Positions 7,568 to 16,327 of a DNA stretch of 64,000 nucleotides are shown in pieces. The notes under the pieces are model-generated. The model was not told where the DNA came from, ran no database searches, and saw only the letters and a list, made by a program, of their open reading frames with translations. The stretch covers positions 670,001-734,000 of the forward strand of contig NZ_AP022842.1 in assembly GCF_011398925.1 (NCBI RefSeq). The letters are read 5' to 3'. A program made the translations under genes and the position numbers. Position 1 is the stretch's first letter. Every line of letters begins with the position of its first letter. Source of the DNA: Bacillus sp. KH172YL63 (lineage in GTDB: Bacteria > Bacillota > Bacilli > Bacillales > Bacillaceae_B).

Positions 7568-9289
7568 TTAAAACAGACGTTTCAATGCCTTCCGCAATGG
7601 CGGCATGTCAACTTCATGATCTTTGAAAAACTTTTTCATGACGTGCTTGGAGTATCCTTTCGCTTGTTCAAAATTGATTTTCCCCGGAAGCGGTGGCTGA
7701 TCTTCAATGACGCAGTCGATGATGACCGGTTTGTTTGATCTGAGAGCCATGTCAAAAGCCGGCTGCAGGTCTTCATGCTTGATGACCCGGTATCCTTCCC
7801 CGCCACATGCTTTGGCAAATTGAGCGAAATCGATGTCTTCTAGATCGGTTTCATATTCCAGATGTCCGCTTGCTTCCTGTTCGTATTTGATCATACCGAT
7901 TTTACGGTTATTTAAAATCACGACGATAATCGGAAGCTTGTACTTAACCGCTGTAACGAAATCCTGCATCACCATGGTAAAGCCACCGTCTCCGCACACA
8001 GCGATCGCCTGGCGTTGAGGCTCCGCAAGGGCACTGGCGATTGCTCCGGGAAGGCCGCAGCCCATCGTCGCCATCCAGCTTGAGAAAATCATCCGTTGAT
8101 TGGTGACTTTGAAATGCCTGGCTGTCCACACCGTCACATTTCCCACATCGACGGATAATGTGGCATCATCAGCAGCGATCTTCCTAAGGGCTGCTATGAC
8201 CTGGGGAGGCTTGATAGGTGGGGTATCCCCCGATTCATCTTTTTCAACATGCTTCCACCAATTCTTCATATTAGATTGACACTCTTCCAAAAAGGATCTG
8301 TCTTCTTTACGTGTCAACTGCTCATTCCACTGTTTCAACACAAGCTTTGAATCCCCGACGATGCCGACGGAAACCGGATAACGCTTTCCGATTTGAGCAG
8401 GGTCAGCGTCAATCTGCACTGCCGGCGTATCATCAGGAAGGAAATCACGATACGGGAATGAAGTCCCGATCATGATGAGCAGATCGGCTTCTTCCATGGC
8501 TTCATAAGCAGGCTTTGTCCCGATCTGTCCCAGCTGCCCGAGGTTGTGGGGATGTTCATCCGGGAGGGTTCCTTTGGCTGGAAGTGCAAAGATGACCGGA
8601 GCTGCGATCTTCTCAGCAAAGCTCTCAAGCTCCCGGGCGGCATGCCTGGATCCGGTTCCTGCCAGGATGACGGGACGTGTCGCTTTATGTACCAACTCCA
8701 TCCCTTTCTTGACATCCTGTTCAAGGGGTGCGGCGATGGTGGCAGCAGGGATGCTGGATGTATCCTTCACGCCAACGTCGATCTTTTGTGCCGGGAGATC
8801 ATCCGGGATGATTAACACAGATACCCCTTTCTTTGCATAGGCGGTACGAATCGCCTGATTCATCAGATCGGGGAATGCTTCAGGTGATGAGACACGTTCA
8901 CAGTAGACTGAAACATCTGCAAACAATCGGTCCAGATGAACCTCTTGAAACGAATCCATCCCGAGCTCATCCGTCGCCACCTGACCGGCAAGAACCAACA
9001 CAGGAGCACTGTCAGCTTTTGCGTCATACAACCCGTTTAATAGATGGATGGCTCCGGGTCCGCCGATGGACAAACAAACCCCGATGTTTCCAGTGAGCTT
9101 TGCATAAGAAGAGGCAGCCAGTGCCGCGACTTCCTCATGCCTGACCTGAATGAAGTCAATCTCCTCTTTCTCACTCCGCAATACGTCGACAAAGTGATTG
9201 ATTGAATCACCGGGAAGACCAAATACATGCTTAATATTCCACGTTTCCATGATATTCGCTGCAACCTGCCCTGCGCGTTTTTGAGCCAT
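7568..9289 (-). CDS. ydaP: Thiamine diphosphate-dependent pyruvate oxidase (YdaP/Pox type)
   Basis: Thiamine diphosphate and FAD enzyme of the acetolactate synthase superfamily, predicted to decarboxylate pyruvate oxidatively to acetate or acetyl phosphate. The 573-residue length matches B. subtilis YdaP. Motifs are the N-terminal FGLPGDSINHF, the catalytic glutamate in QVRHEEVAALAA (about residue 52), the FAD region AGTGSRHA and the thiamine-binding GDGGFTMVMQDF...NNRKIGMI. ATG 9289 is preceded by a perfect AAAGGAGG; the frame extends further upstream without a better start. In B. subtilis ydaP belongs to the SigB general stress regulon; no SigB promoter was confirmed here. It is monocistronic. 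Confidence 0.93.
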   Translation of the reverse strand: MAQKRAGQVAANIMETWNIKHVFGLPGDSINHFVDVLRSEKEEIDFIQVRHEEVAALAASSYAKLTGNIGVCLSIGGPGAIHLLNGLYDAKADSAPVLVLAGQVATDELGMDSFQEVHLDRLFADVSVYCERVSSPEAFPDLMNQAIRTAYAKKGVSVLIIPDDLPAQKIDVGVKDTSSIPAATIAAPLEQDVKKGMELVHKATRPVILAGTGSRHAARELESFAEKIAAPVIFALPAKGTLPDEHPHNLGQLGQIGTKPAYEAMEEADLLIMIGTSFPYRDFLPDDTPAVQIDADPAQIGKRYPVSVGIVGDSKLVLKQWNEQLTRKEDRSFLEECQSNMKNWWKHVEKDESGDTPPIKPPQVIAALRKIAADDATLSVDVGNVTVWTARHFKVTNQRMIFSSWMATMGCGLPGAIASALAEPQRQAIAVCGDGGFTMVMQDFVTAVKYKLPIIVVILNNRKIGMIKYEQEASGHLEYETDLEDIDFAQFAKACGGEGYRVIKHEDLQPAFDMALRSNKPVIIDCVIEDQPPLPGKINFEQAKGYSKHVMKKFFKDHEVDMPPLRKALKRLF

Positions 9290-9399
9290 GGTAGAACCTC
9301 CTTTGATTGATATAGTGATTTGTACCACTGATGGGGATTTGCTAAACGTTGGGGGGAGTGGGGGCTTTGGCGAAACCGGGAGAGCTGGGTGAAAAGGGG

Positions 9400-9597
9400 T
9401 TTCGATGTTAAAGCTGGGATAACAGCGTGAAAAGGGGTTTCGGCGTTAAAGCTGGAATATCAGTGCAAAAAGAGGTTTCGCCGTTATATCCAGGATATCG
9501 CCGATAAAAATGATATTTCGCCGTTAAATCAGAGATATCGCCGTTAAAATGAAATTTTCGCCGTTATATCCAAAATATCGCCGATAACCATCCCCCA
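9400..9597. repeat. Phased array with CGCCGTTA/CGCCGATA core
   Basis: The 337-bp gap between the pyruvate oxidase start and the terminator of the next gene holds no gene but a tandem array. Two 38-bp units (about 9400 and 9438, sharing GAAAAGGGGTTTCG and GTTAAAGCTGG) run into six units of exactly 20 bp: CCG begins at 9481, 9501, 9521, 9541, 9561 and 9581. Each carries the core (T)CGCCGTTA or CGCCGATA with variable 10-11 base spacers. No hairpin or promoter consensus is obvious. Confidence 0.85.
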
Positions 9598-9626
9598 CAC
9601 CCCTCTCATCAGCAGCTAATCCCCAT

Positions 9627-9660
9627 AAAAAAGCAGCCGATCAAAGATCAGCTGCTTTTT
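9627..9660 (-). terminator. Terminator of the mapP-malT operon
   Basis: Stem AGCAGC/GCTGCT extended by GATC pairing around an AAA loop, with a six-T run on the minus strand directly after the mapP stop codon. Confidence 0.85.
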
Positions 9661-9662
9661 CA

Positions 9663-10451
9663 TTACCCAAGAACCACTTCCACGCCGAAATGATCTGAAA
9701 TAACGGGTTTATTATCCGAATTAAAGATGACTTTTGAGGATGTCACCGCCGTTTTTTCGCTGGCAAGGATGAGGTCGATGCGTAAATTGTGTTTATTGTC
9801 GTCCCAGCCGGCGATTTTACCTTCGACGGTGATGCCCTGGTCATGATCGGTTGCTTCAACGAATGTATCGACAAGCCCTTTTGACATGAGGTAATCGTAG
9901 CCTTCATGTCTGACATGTGCGTTGTTGTTGAAGTCCCCCATAAGGAAGAAAGGTGTTTCTCCGGTCACTTGTTCCAAGAGGGAATCGACCTGGTATTTAA
10001 ATGGTTCTTCTTCATCCGACCACCAGCCGAGGTGGCAGGAGTAGAAGGTGAGGGGGGTTCCTTCATATAATATGGTGGCCCCTACGATTTTACGGGTCTT
10101 CCAGTATGATTGATCCTCACTCTTTGATATGAAAAAGGAGTGTTCTTTCACTACCGGGTGCTTCGTCAAGAGGGCGACGCCTTCCTCATAAACGTCGTAG
10201 CCGATATGGGCGAAGTCCCAGGTGAGTGAGTAATCGGTGACGCCGCGTTTTTTCAGTTCGTCGAGAAGGACGACGGCGTAATTGTCCCGTTTCACGAGCC
10301 CGTGGAGGATGTCACTGTCGATGAGCTGACTGACTTCCTGAAGGGCGATGACATCGTAGGATTTTTCCGCGATGTCATCTGCTAAAATAGCGATTTTTTC
10401 GAGCTGGTTGTTTTCTTGCCATGAGTGGCAGTTCAACGTGAGTAATTTCAT
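9663..10451 (-). CDS. mapP: MapP-like sugar-phosphate phosphatase (EEP fold)
   Basis: Member of the endonuclease/exonuclease/phosphatase fold: TLNCHSWQ at the N-terminus, the metal ligand in ALQEVSQ (about residue 40), SCHLGWW, GDFNNNAH and the terminal ISDHFGV histidine. At 262 residues it matches MapP of Enterococcus, a magnesium-dependent maltose 6'-phosphate phosphatase. MapP dephosphorylates imported maltose phosphate so that maltose phosphorylase or glucosidases can act. The assignment rests on fold plus position: the gene begins 3 bp after a maltose/glucose-family PTS EIICB gene. A nuclease or sphingomyelinase role is unlikely because there is no signal peptide. The substrate remains inferred. 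Confidence 0.78.
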   Translation of the reverse strand: MKLLTLNCHSWQENNQLEKIAILADDIAEKSYDVIALQEVSQLIDSDILHGLVKRDNYAVVLLDELKKRGVTDYSLTWDFAHIGYDVYEEGVALLTKHPVVKEHSFFISKSEDQSYWKTRKIVGATILYEGTPLTFYSCHLGWWSDEEEPFKYQVDSLLEQVTGETPFFLMGDFNNNAHVRHEGYDYLMSKGLVDTFVEATDHDQGITVEGKIAGWDDNKHNLRIDLILASEKTAVTSSKVIFNSDNKPVISDHFGVEVVLG

Positions 10452-10454
10452 AGA

Positions 10455-12090
10455 TCAGGCTCCAAGGAGGTCTTGGATATCAGACTTGATGACATCTGCT
10501 TTTGGACCATAGATGGCCTGTACGCCTTTGTCTTTCATGATGAGGCCGAGTGCCCCGTTTTTCTTCCATTCCTGTTCGCTTCCGACAAGGCTTGTATCTT
10601 TTACCGTGACACGGAGGCGGGTCATACACGCATCCACGTCGACGATGTTTTTCTTTTCCTCCAAGCATGGCCACCACTTGTGGTGCGATGGAGTCGGCAC
10701 TGACGGTTGCTCCGCCTGATGAAGCTTCATCTTCGATATAGTTACCGTTTCGGCCAGGTGTCGGGAAGTTGAACTTCTTGATCAGGAAGTTCGCAACCGT
10801 GAAGTTCAAGCCAAAGAATACGAGACAGGCAATGACGAAGTTTACCAGGTCGAGCCACAGTCCTGCTTTAATGATCATCGGCACACGGGTCAACAGCTCA
10901 ATTGATCCAAATGAATGGAGGCGGATGTGAATGAGATCCACAATCGCGAATGCAAGACCGGTCATGACTGCATACACAACATATAGAAGCGGTGCAGCGA
11001 ACATGAACATGAATTCGATCGGCTCTGTGACACCGGTCAGGAATACTGCCAGGCCGGCAGAGAAGAACATGGATTTGTATTTCTTTCTTTTATCTTTATC
11101 CACATTGCGGTACATGGCATAAGCGATCCCGATCAATGCAGCGGAAGAAAGGATCATTTGACCGACTTTGAAGCGGGCAGGTGTGACGTCTTGCAGAAGC
11201 TGGTTGTAGCTTGCTGTGTCACCTGCAGCCAGGAAGTTGTTCAGGTCGGCGATCCACGCAAGCCATAATGGGTCTTGTCCTGCTACTGTCGATCCAGCGC
11301 TAGAACCTGTCAGGATCGTATAAGTCCCGCCAAGTTCCGTGTAGTTGATTGGAACCGTTAACATGTGATGCAATCCGAATGGCAACAGCAGGCGTTCTAA
11401 AGCACCGAATACAAATGGTGCAATGATCGGTGCCGAGTTGCGGGAAGTTGCGATCCATTGACCGAAATCATTCAATGCTCCCTGGATGAACGGCCATACG
11501 AGCGCCATCACGATTGCGATCACAACGGAACCAAGGATGACCACAAATGGTACGAAGCGCTTTCCGTTGAAGAAGGAAAGGGCATCCGGCAATTTACTGT
11601 AGTTATAATATTTGTTGAATAGGTTGGCACCAAGGAAACCTGAAATGATGCCGACGAATACGCCCATATTTAATGCGGGTGCCCCAAGCACCGATGTGAA
11701 ATAATCTGAAACGATCAGCGTCTGGCCGAATAGGGAGGAGACGGTTGCTTCCGGATCTCCGAGCATATCTCCGCTTACGCCGAAGATCGCCCCTGTTATG
11801 CGGTTGATCAGGATGAAGGCGATCAGTGCGGCAAATGCCCCGCCGGCACGCTCCTTCGCCCAAGATCCACCGATGGCTACTGCGAACAGGATGTGAAGGT
11901 TCGTGATGACACCCCAACCAATGTCCTCCATTACTCTTGCAATCGTTTGCATTAATGTGATGTCTCCACCCATCATCGCAATCAATTTACCGAGGGAAAT
12001 CATGATTCCTGCAGCGGGCATGACGGCTACGACCACAAGCAGTGCTTTACCGAATTTTTGCCAAAAATCAAAAGACAGTACATTCTTCAT
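10455..12090 (-). pseudogene. malT: PTS EIICB sugar transporter, MalT-like, with a single-base frameshift in EIIB
   Basis: EIIC domain (about residues 1-440, roughly ten membrane segments, with GLHHMLTVPINYTELGGTY and the TGVTEPIEFMF motif) followed by a linker and an EIIB domain. After AMLGGKE the frame shifts: the original frame runs into a non-homologous tail ending at 10480. The -1 alternative frame continues as NIVDVDACMTRLRVTV with the phosphorylated cysteine and ends properly at 10455. The shift lies at the five-T run 10648-10652 (GAAAAAC on the coding strand); one A fewer would restore the gene. This is either a true frameshift, an unusual recoding site or a homopolymer sequencing error. 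There is no EIIA domain; an EIIA-Glc encoded elsewhere would be needed. Confidence 0.88.
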
Positions 12091-12149
12091 AAACTCATTT
12101 CCTCCTTTAATACCAATCTATTGGACTATTTTTTCTATGACTTCTTATA

Positions 12150-12163
12150 TGTGTGCGTTTACA
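12150..12163 (-). promoter_or_regulatory. Catabolite response element-like site in malT leader
   Basis: TGTAAACGCACACA on the minus strand matches the cre consensus TGWAARCGYTWNCW at 12 of 14 positions. It lies downstream of the proposed malT promoter, where CcpA binding would block transcription. The site is seen in sequence; its function is inferred. Confidence 0.5.
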
Positions 12164-12206
12164 TTTCAGGGTAAATTGAAATGAGAGAATACACCTTCTG
12201 TGGAAC

Positions 12207-12235
12207 AATCTATTATGTAAATATTTTACGAACAA
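12207..12235 (-). promoter_or_regulatory. Proposed SigA promoter of malT
   Basis: On the minus strand TTGTTC (12235-12230) and TAGATT (12212-12207) are separated by 17 bp, 117-145 bp upstream of the malT ATG. The cre-like site lies downstream of it and an operator-like palindrome lies immediately upstream. Confidence 0.45.
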
Positions 12236-12240
12236 AAGGA

Positions 12241-12254
12241 TGCAACCGTTTGCA
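12241..12254. promoter_or_regulatory. LacI-family operator-like palindrome upstream of malT
   Basis: TGCAACCGTTTGCA is a near-perfect palindrome around a central CG, the pattern bound by LacI/GalR repressors of the MalR type, and it also matches 12 of 14 cre positions. No LacI-family gene is in the window, so the cognate protein would be CcpA or a MalR encoded elsewhere. Confidence 0.5.
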
Positions 12255-12341
12255 CTAACTAACTACACACATTTTATGATATCCCTTTCAAGAAAGCAAC
12301 AACAAAATATTATTTTAGTAAAATATTGTAGGGGGGGTGCC

Positions 12342-12373
12342 AAAAAAAGCACCCAATCCTGAAGATTGGGTGC
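12342..12373 (-). terminator. Terminator of pfeT
   Basis: A perfect 10-bp stem GCACCCAATC/GATTGGGTGC with a five-base loop, followed on the minus strand by seven T, immediately beyond the ATPase stop codon. Confidence 0.9.
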
Positions 12374-12381
12374 GAAGCTGA

Positions 12382-14298
12382 TTATTTTAACAGGCGAAGC
12401 CCGTTTAGGATGACGAGGATCGTACTTCCTTCGTGGCCGATGACCCCGTATGGGAGGTCAAGGATTTGCAGGAAATTTGATGCAATGAGCAGCATGATGA
12501 CGGCGATGGAGAAGACGACGTTCTGCTGTACGATCCGTTTCATTTTTTTTGAAAGTTTGATTGCTTCTGCAATTCGGGTAAGATCGTTTTTCATCAGTAC
12601 GACATCTGCCGTTTCCAATGCGACATCGGTACCTTCACCCATGGCGATCCCTACGTTGGCAGTTGCCAGTGCCGGGGCATCATTGATCCCGTCTCCAACC
12701 ATCCCGACCGTACCGAATTGATGTTTCAGCTTTTTCAATTCGTCTACTTTCGTTTCCGGCAGGCACTCGGCGATAAAAGAGGAGACACGTGCTTCTTCTG
12801 CAATGGCACGGGCTGTTTTTTCGTTATCTCCTGTAAGCATGATTGTCTGGACGCCTTCAGCTTTGAGAAGATTCAGGGCTTCGATCGTTTCTTTCCGGAC
12901 CACGTCTTTCAGGGCGATCATGGCGACGATATCCTGTTCTATTGCAACAAATACCGTAGTTTTTCCTTCAGAGGCGATTTTTTCATAGGCACCGTTCATA
13001 AATTGACCTGCCTGTTTTTGGCCCACAAAATCTGGTTTACCGATCTTCCACGTGGCACCATCCACAACAGCTTTCACGCCCCAACCGGATACATCTTCAA
13101 GGGAGTCGGGCTGGAACATGGTGATATCTGCGCTGCGTCGTACATGTCCGACGATTGCTTGTGCGAGAGGATGATTGGATTGGCTCTCAATGGAAGCGAC
13201 GGTGCGCAGCACGTCATGTTCATTCATTCCTTCTGCAATCAGGACATCGGTCACTGCCGGCTTTCCTTTTGTCAGCGTACCGGTTTTATCAAAGGCAATC
13301 GCCTTGATATTGCTCAAGTTCTCAAGATGGGCACCGCCCTTGAACAGGATACCGTGACGGGCACCGTTTGAAATGGCCGATAAGCTTGCCGGCATGATCG
13401 CCGCGACGAGTGCGCATGGTGATGCAACCACAAGGAGAACCATCGCACGGTAGAAGGTTTCCGTCCAGCTCCATCCAAGGATGAAGTGAGGGAGGAACAT
13501 CATCAGGAATACAACGGCGAGTACGACTTTGACATACGTTCCTTCAAAACGTTCGATGAACTGCTGGGAAGGGGACTTTTCGCTTTGTGCCGATTGGACA
13601 AGGTCGATGATTTTTTGGAACAGGGTTTCGCTGCTCGGTTTCGTCATTTCAATCGTGATGGCACCGTTGATATTGACCGTCCCGGCGAAAACTTCATCTC
13701 CGTCTGCCTTTGTGACCGGAACGGCTTCACCGGAGATGGCCGCCTCATCAATGGACGATCTCCCTTTTACCACGACACCGTCCGTCGGTACCCGCTCACC
13801 GGGCTTAATCAGGATGTGGTCACCGATTTTAAGTGTCGACACGCTTACTTTCTTTTCTCCCGATCCGGTAACCAGCCATGCTTCTTCAGGCTGAAGCTCC
13901 ATGAGGGCTGAGATTTCCTTTTGACTTTTATTCATCGTATACGTTTCAAGTGCGCCACTCACGGCGAAGATGAAGATGAGGATTGCTCCTTCTGTCCAGT
14001 AGCCGATGATAGCTGATCCTACAGCGGCAAAGATCATGAGCATTTCTACATTCAATTCTTTATTTTCGATGGTTTCTTCGATTCCTTCTTTCGCTTTGGC
14101 AAAACCGCCGATCGCAAAAGCCAGGATATAGAAGAGGACGCTCAAGCCCGAATCTTGCTTGGCCGTCAGCCATCCAAGCAGGATGAATACACCGCTGATA
14201 ACGGCGGCGATCAATTCGGCATGGGGTTTTATTTTTTCAAGTAAGTTCATTTTTTCATCTGGTGAATGCATTGACAGGGCTTTGGATTGTGAACTCAT
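12382..14298 (-). CDS. pfeT: P1B-4 metal efflux ATPase PfeT (YkvW/ZosA family)
   Basis: Heavy-metal P-type ATPase, 638 residues, close in length to B. subtilis PfeT (formerly YkvW/ZosA), which exports ferrous iron. It has no N-terminal metal-binding domain. The membrane motif is SPC (residues 293-295) instead of CPC, and the last membrane helix carries HEGST (about 622): together the P1B-4 signature. Catalytic DKTGTLT (Asp337), the ISGEAVPVTK actuator motif and GDGINDAPAL hinge motif are present. AAGGAGG precedes the ATG. Upstream lie a Fur-like box and an exact PerR box, matching the known PerR repression and Fur activation of pfeT. Iron export is inferred from family and regulation. Confidence 0.93.
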   Translation of the reverse strand: MSSQSKALSMHSPDEKMNLLEKIKPHAELIAAVISGVFILLGWLTAKQDSGLSVLFYILAFAIGGFAKAKEGIEETIENKELNVEMLMIFAAVGSAIIGYWTEGAILIFIFAVSGALETYTMNKSQKEISALMELQPEEAWLVTGSGEKKVSVSTLKIGDHILIKPGERVPTDGVVVKGRSSIDEAAISGEAVPVTKADGDEVFAGTVNINGAITIEMTKPSSETLFQKIIDLVQSAQSEKSPSQQFIERFEGTYVKVVLAVVFLMMFLPHFILGWSWTETFYRAMVLLVVASPCALVAAIMPASLSAISNGARHGILFKGGAHLENLSNIKAIAFDKTGTLTKGKPAVTDVLIAEGMNEHDVLRTVASIESQSNHPLAQAIVGHVRRSADITMFQPDSLEDVSGWGVKAVVDGATWKIGKPDFVGQKQAGQFMNGAYEKIASEGKTTVFVAIEQDIVAMIALKDVVRKETIEALNLLKAEGVQTIMLTGDNEKTARAIAEEARVSSFIAECLPETKVDELKKLKHQFGTVGMVGDGINDAPALATANVGIAMGEGTDVALETADVVLMKNDLTRIAEAIKLSKKMKRIVQQNVVFSIAVIMLLIASNFLQILDLPYGVIGHEGSTILVILNGLRLLK

Positions 14299-14341
14299 TA
14301 CTATTTCCTCCTTAAGGTAAATGAAAATATGGGTTTCTCAT

Positions 14342-14356
14342 TGAGAATAATAATCA
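14342..14356. promoter_or_regulatory. Fur-like box upstream of pfeT
   Basis: TGAGAATAATAATCA matches the 7-1-7 Fur box TGATAATNATTATCA at 12 of 14 informative positions. It is 44 bp upstream of the pfeT start codon. It differs more from the PerR consensus, so Fur is the likelier protein. Confidence 0.6.
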
Positions 14357-14384
14357 ACGTCAATACCCCTATAAAACGACGAAA

Positions 14385-14409
14385 GCTGCCACCAGTAAAA
14401 GGTGACAGC
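14385..14409 (-). terminator. Hairpin between the MFS gene and pfeT
   Basis: GCTGTCACC and GGTGGCAGC form a nine-base stem with one mismatch; on the minus strand it is followed by TTTCGTCGTTTT, a weak T tract. It may end the upstream MFS transcript or act inside the pfeT leader, since the PerR box lies upstream of it. Confidence 0.45.
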
Positions 14410-14453
14410 AAAACTGCACGTGCTCTTAGTTGAAGCTATATGAAGTTATTAAT

Positions 14454-14468
14454 TTATAATCATTATAA
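14454..14468. promoter_or_regulatory. Exact PerR box upstream of pfeT
   Basis: TTATAATCATTATAA is a perfect 15-bp match to the PerR consensus TTATAATNATTATAA, 156 bp upstream of the pfeT ATG and 44 bp beyond the stop codon of the preceding minus-strand MFS gene. A TATAAT inside it could serve as a -10 element. It supports peroxide/iron control of pfeT. Confidence 0.8.
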
Positions 14469-14511
14469 TCTAATCCTATCACATGTATATGAGGAAGGAA
14501 AGCTTTTTGTG

Positions 14512-15696
14512 CTAGTTGTTCTGGGTTATTTCTCCACGTCGGTGTTGGAATGTGAAGACGAGCAGGCTGATAAAGATCAGGAACATCATAAAGGCGATGA
14601 GGTAAAAGAAGCTCGAGCCTTTTAACCAGTCGATCGTAAGCCCTCCAACAAATGGTCCGATCATGCTTCCGAAGCTGAAGAAGATCCCGCACATGATATT
14701 ACCGGCAGGAAGCAGCTCTTTCGGCAGCAGGTCAGTCATATAGCTGATGCCGAGTGAAAAAGTAGAACCGACGGCCATGCCGGCCAGCGTGAAGCAGATG
14801 AATAAGCCGGTGGTGGAGCCAGATACAATGCCTGCCGCGGAAAAGCACAGGAAGCCGATCATCATCACCGTCAGAAGGACAGGCTGCCTTCCATGTCTGT
14901 CACTGAGCATGCCGAGTGGGACCTGGGAGATGATGCTTCCGATCGCAAATGCCGGCAAGAGGATTGCGACAGCGTCAATTGATAAGCCGTTCCGGAGGGC
15001 GAAAACGGGAAAGTTCCCATTTAAGGACGCTTCCAGAAATCCATATCCAAGCGGGGGAAGCAGCGCTGCCCATGCATAAGTAAGTACTTTTCCAAACCGG
15101 TGGAAGGAACCGAGGAATGATGCGCTGCCGATTCCTTGGTCTTCCGGAAACTCGTTTTTCAATTTAAAGACGAAAGCCCACACCGTTACACTTAATAAGG
15201 AAGAAATGACGAACGGAAGGGCTTGGTGGATGGAGATGAGCTGAGTCATCATCGGCCCGGCGGCAAATCCAATCCCGAATGACACACCGTATATGGAAAT
15301 GTTACGTCCGCGGCGCTCCGGCGGTGAAAACGATGTGATCCATGTCTGGGTGGAAAAGTGAAGCATCTGATCGCCTATCCCGATGAACATGCGGAGGATG
15401 AACCAGAACCAAAAGGACTGCCAAAGCGGGAATAATAAGAGCGAAAGGGCGACGATGATGCCTCCGATGATGATCATCGGCTTGTAGCCAATTCTCTGCA
15501 GTGGCCTTTCCATTAAAGGCGAGGCCAGAAGTATGCCTATATAAAGGGCGGTTGCATTTAACCCGTTCAGGGAGGAGGAAAGTCCGTCCTGCTCTAATAT
15601 GATGGCGATGAGCGGCAGGAGCATACCTTGTGAAAAACCTGATATGGCGACGATCGCTACCAGCACCCTGAAACGGAAGGATAGTGATTCATTCAT
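14512..15696 (-). CDS. yfkF: Major facilitator superfamily transporter, YfkF-like
   Basis: 394-residue protein with about twelve hydrophobic segments and the MFS loop motif PLGMLSDRHGRQPVLL between segments 8 and 9. No substrate can be assigned. It corresponds to yfkF of B. subtilis by position, since chaA (yfkE) and yfkD follow on the other strand in the same neighbourhood. ATG 15696 with GGGAG upstream is chosen over an upstream in-frame TTG at 15711. Confidence 0.85.
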   Translation of the reverse strand: MNESLSFRFRVLVAIVAISGFSQGMLLPLIAIILEQDGLSSSLNGLNATALYIGILLASPLMERPLQRIGYKPMIIIGGIIVALSLLLFPLWQSFWFWFILRMFIGIGDQMLHFSTQTWITSFSPPERRGRNISIYGVSFGIGFAAGPMMTQLISIHQALPFVISSLLSVTVWAFVFKLKNEFPEDQGIGSASFLGSFHRFGKVLTYAWAALLPPLGYGFLEASLNGNFPVFALRNGLSIDAVAILLPAFAIGSIISQVPLGMLSDRHGRQPVLLTVMMIGFLCFSAAGIVSGSTTGLFICFTLAGMAVGSTFSLGISYMTDLLPKELLPAGNIMCGIFFSFGSMIGPFVGGLTIDWLKGSSFFYLIAFMMFLIFISLLVFTFQHRRGEITQNN

Positions 15697-15824
15697 TGTG
15701 AAAACTCCCAATCATTGTGGATATCTTTCTTGATGGTACCCCCAATTTCAATGTTTGGCAATACGAAGGGAATAGAGTAAAATCAAAACATCAACGAAGT
15801 ATATAAGGAAGGAATGATGATTTT

Positions 15825-16208
15825 ATGGAATATATCATGCAAGACGGAGGATTTTACACAGATTTAGGGTTTGGCAAACTGGAAGTATCGGGTAACGAAG
15901 AATATGGCTTCCGTCCCTACCAACTGATGGTGTCATCAGTAGCAGTCTGCAGCGGCGGCGTTCTCCGCAAAGTCCTGGAAAAAATGCGCATCCAAATTGA
16001 CGACATACATATCAAAGCAGACGTCACCAGGAACGAACAAGAAGCCAACCGCATCGAAGCCATCTCCCTCCACTTCACCATTCGAGGGACGGACCTTAAT
16101 GAAGCGAAGATCGAAAAAGCGATGAAGCTGACTCGGAAAAACTGCTCCATGGTCCAATCGGTGCAGGACAGCATCAAAATTGAAGAAACGTTTGAGCTGG
16201 TAGGGTGA
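15825..16208 (+). CDS. OsmC/Ohr-family thiol peroxidase-like protein
   Basis: 127-residue OsmC-fold protein. The two family cysteines are Cys42 (VSSVAVCSGGVL) and Cys107 (RKNCSMVQSV), at the spacing used in OsmC/Ohr redox pairs. The group reduces organic hydroperoxides, although many short members are unassigned and named only OsmC family. It is divergent from the MFS gene with a 128-bp gap and followed by a palindromic repeat element. A GGAAGGAA lies 12-18 bp upstream of the ATG, slightly far. An adjacent PerR-controlled locus makes an oxidant role attractive, but no PerR box lies in front of it. Confidence 0.85.
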   Translation: MEYIMQDGGFYTDLGFGKLEVSGNEEYGFRPYQLMVSSVAVCSGGVLRKVLEKMRIQIDDIHIKADVTRNEQEANRIEAISLHFTIRGTDLNEAKIEKAMKLTRKNCSMVQSVQDSIKIEETFELVG

Positions 16209-16217
16209 TATTTCTTT

Positions 16218-16278
16218 GGGGACGGACCTCAAATAAGGGATTTTCTTATGTTTTCAGGTGCGTTTGAGGTCCGTCCCC
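16218..16278. repeat. GGGACGGACCTC palindromic repeat, copy 1
   Basis: Perfect 16-bp inverted arms (GGGGACGGACCTCAAA at 16218-16233 and its complement at 16263-16278) around a 29-base spacer, directly after the OsmC stop codon. Followed by the short duplication CCCCCAACTCTA. It probably acts as a 3' stem-loop. Confidence 0.85.
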
Positions 16279-16327
16279 CAACTCTAGTCCCCCAACTCTA
16301 AATTTATAGCAAAGGGTGATCGTATAC

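Noticed and set aside
12718..13371. Plus-strand 217-codon frame rich in Cys and Phe
   Set aside because: Antisense shadow of pfeT, which has all P-type ATPase motifs in the other direction.
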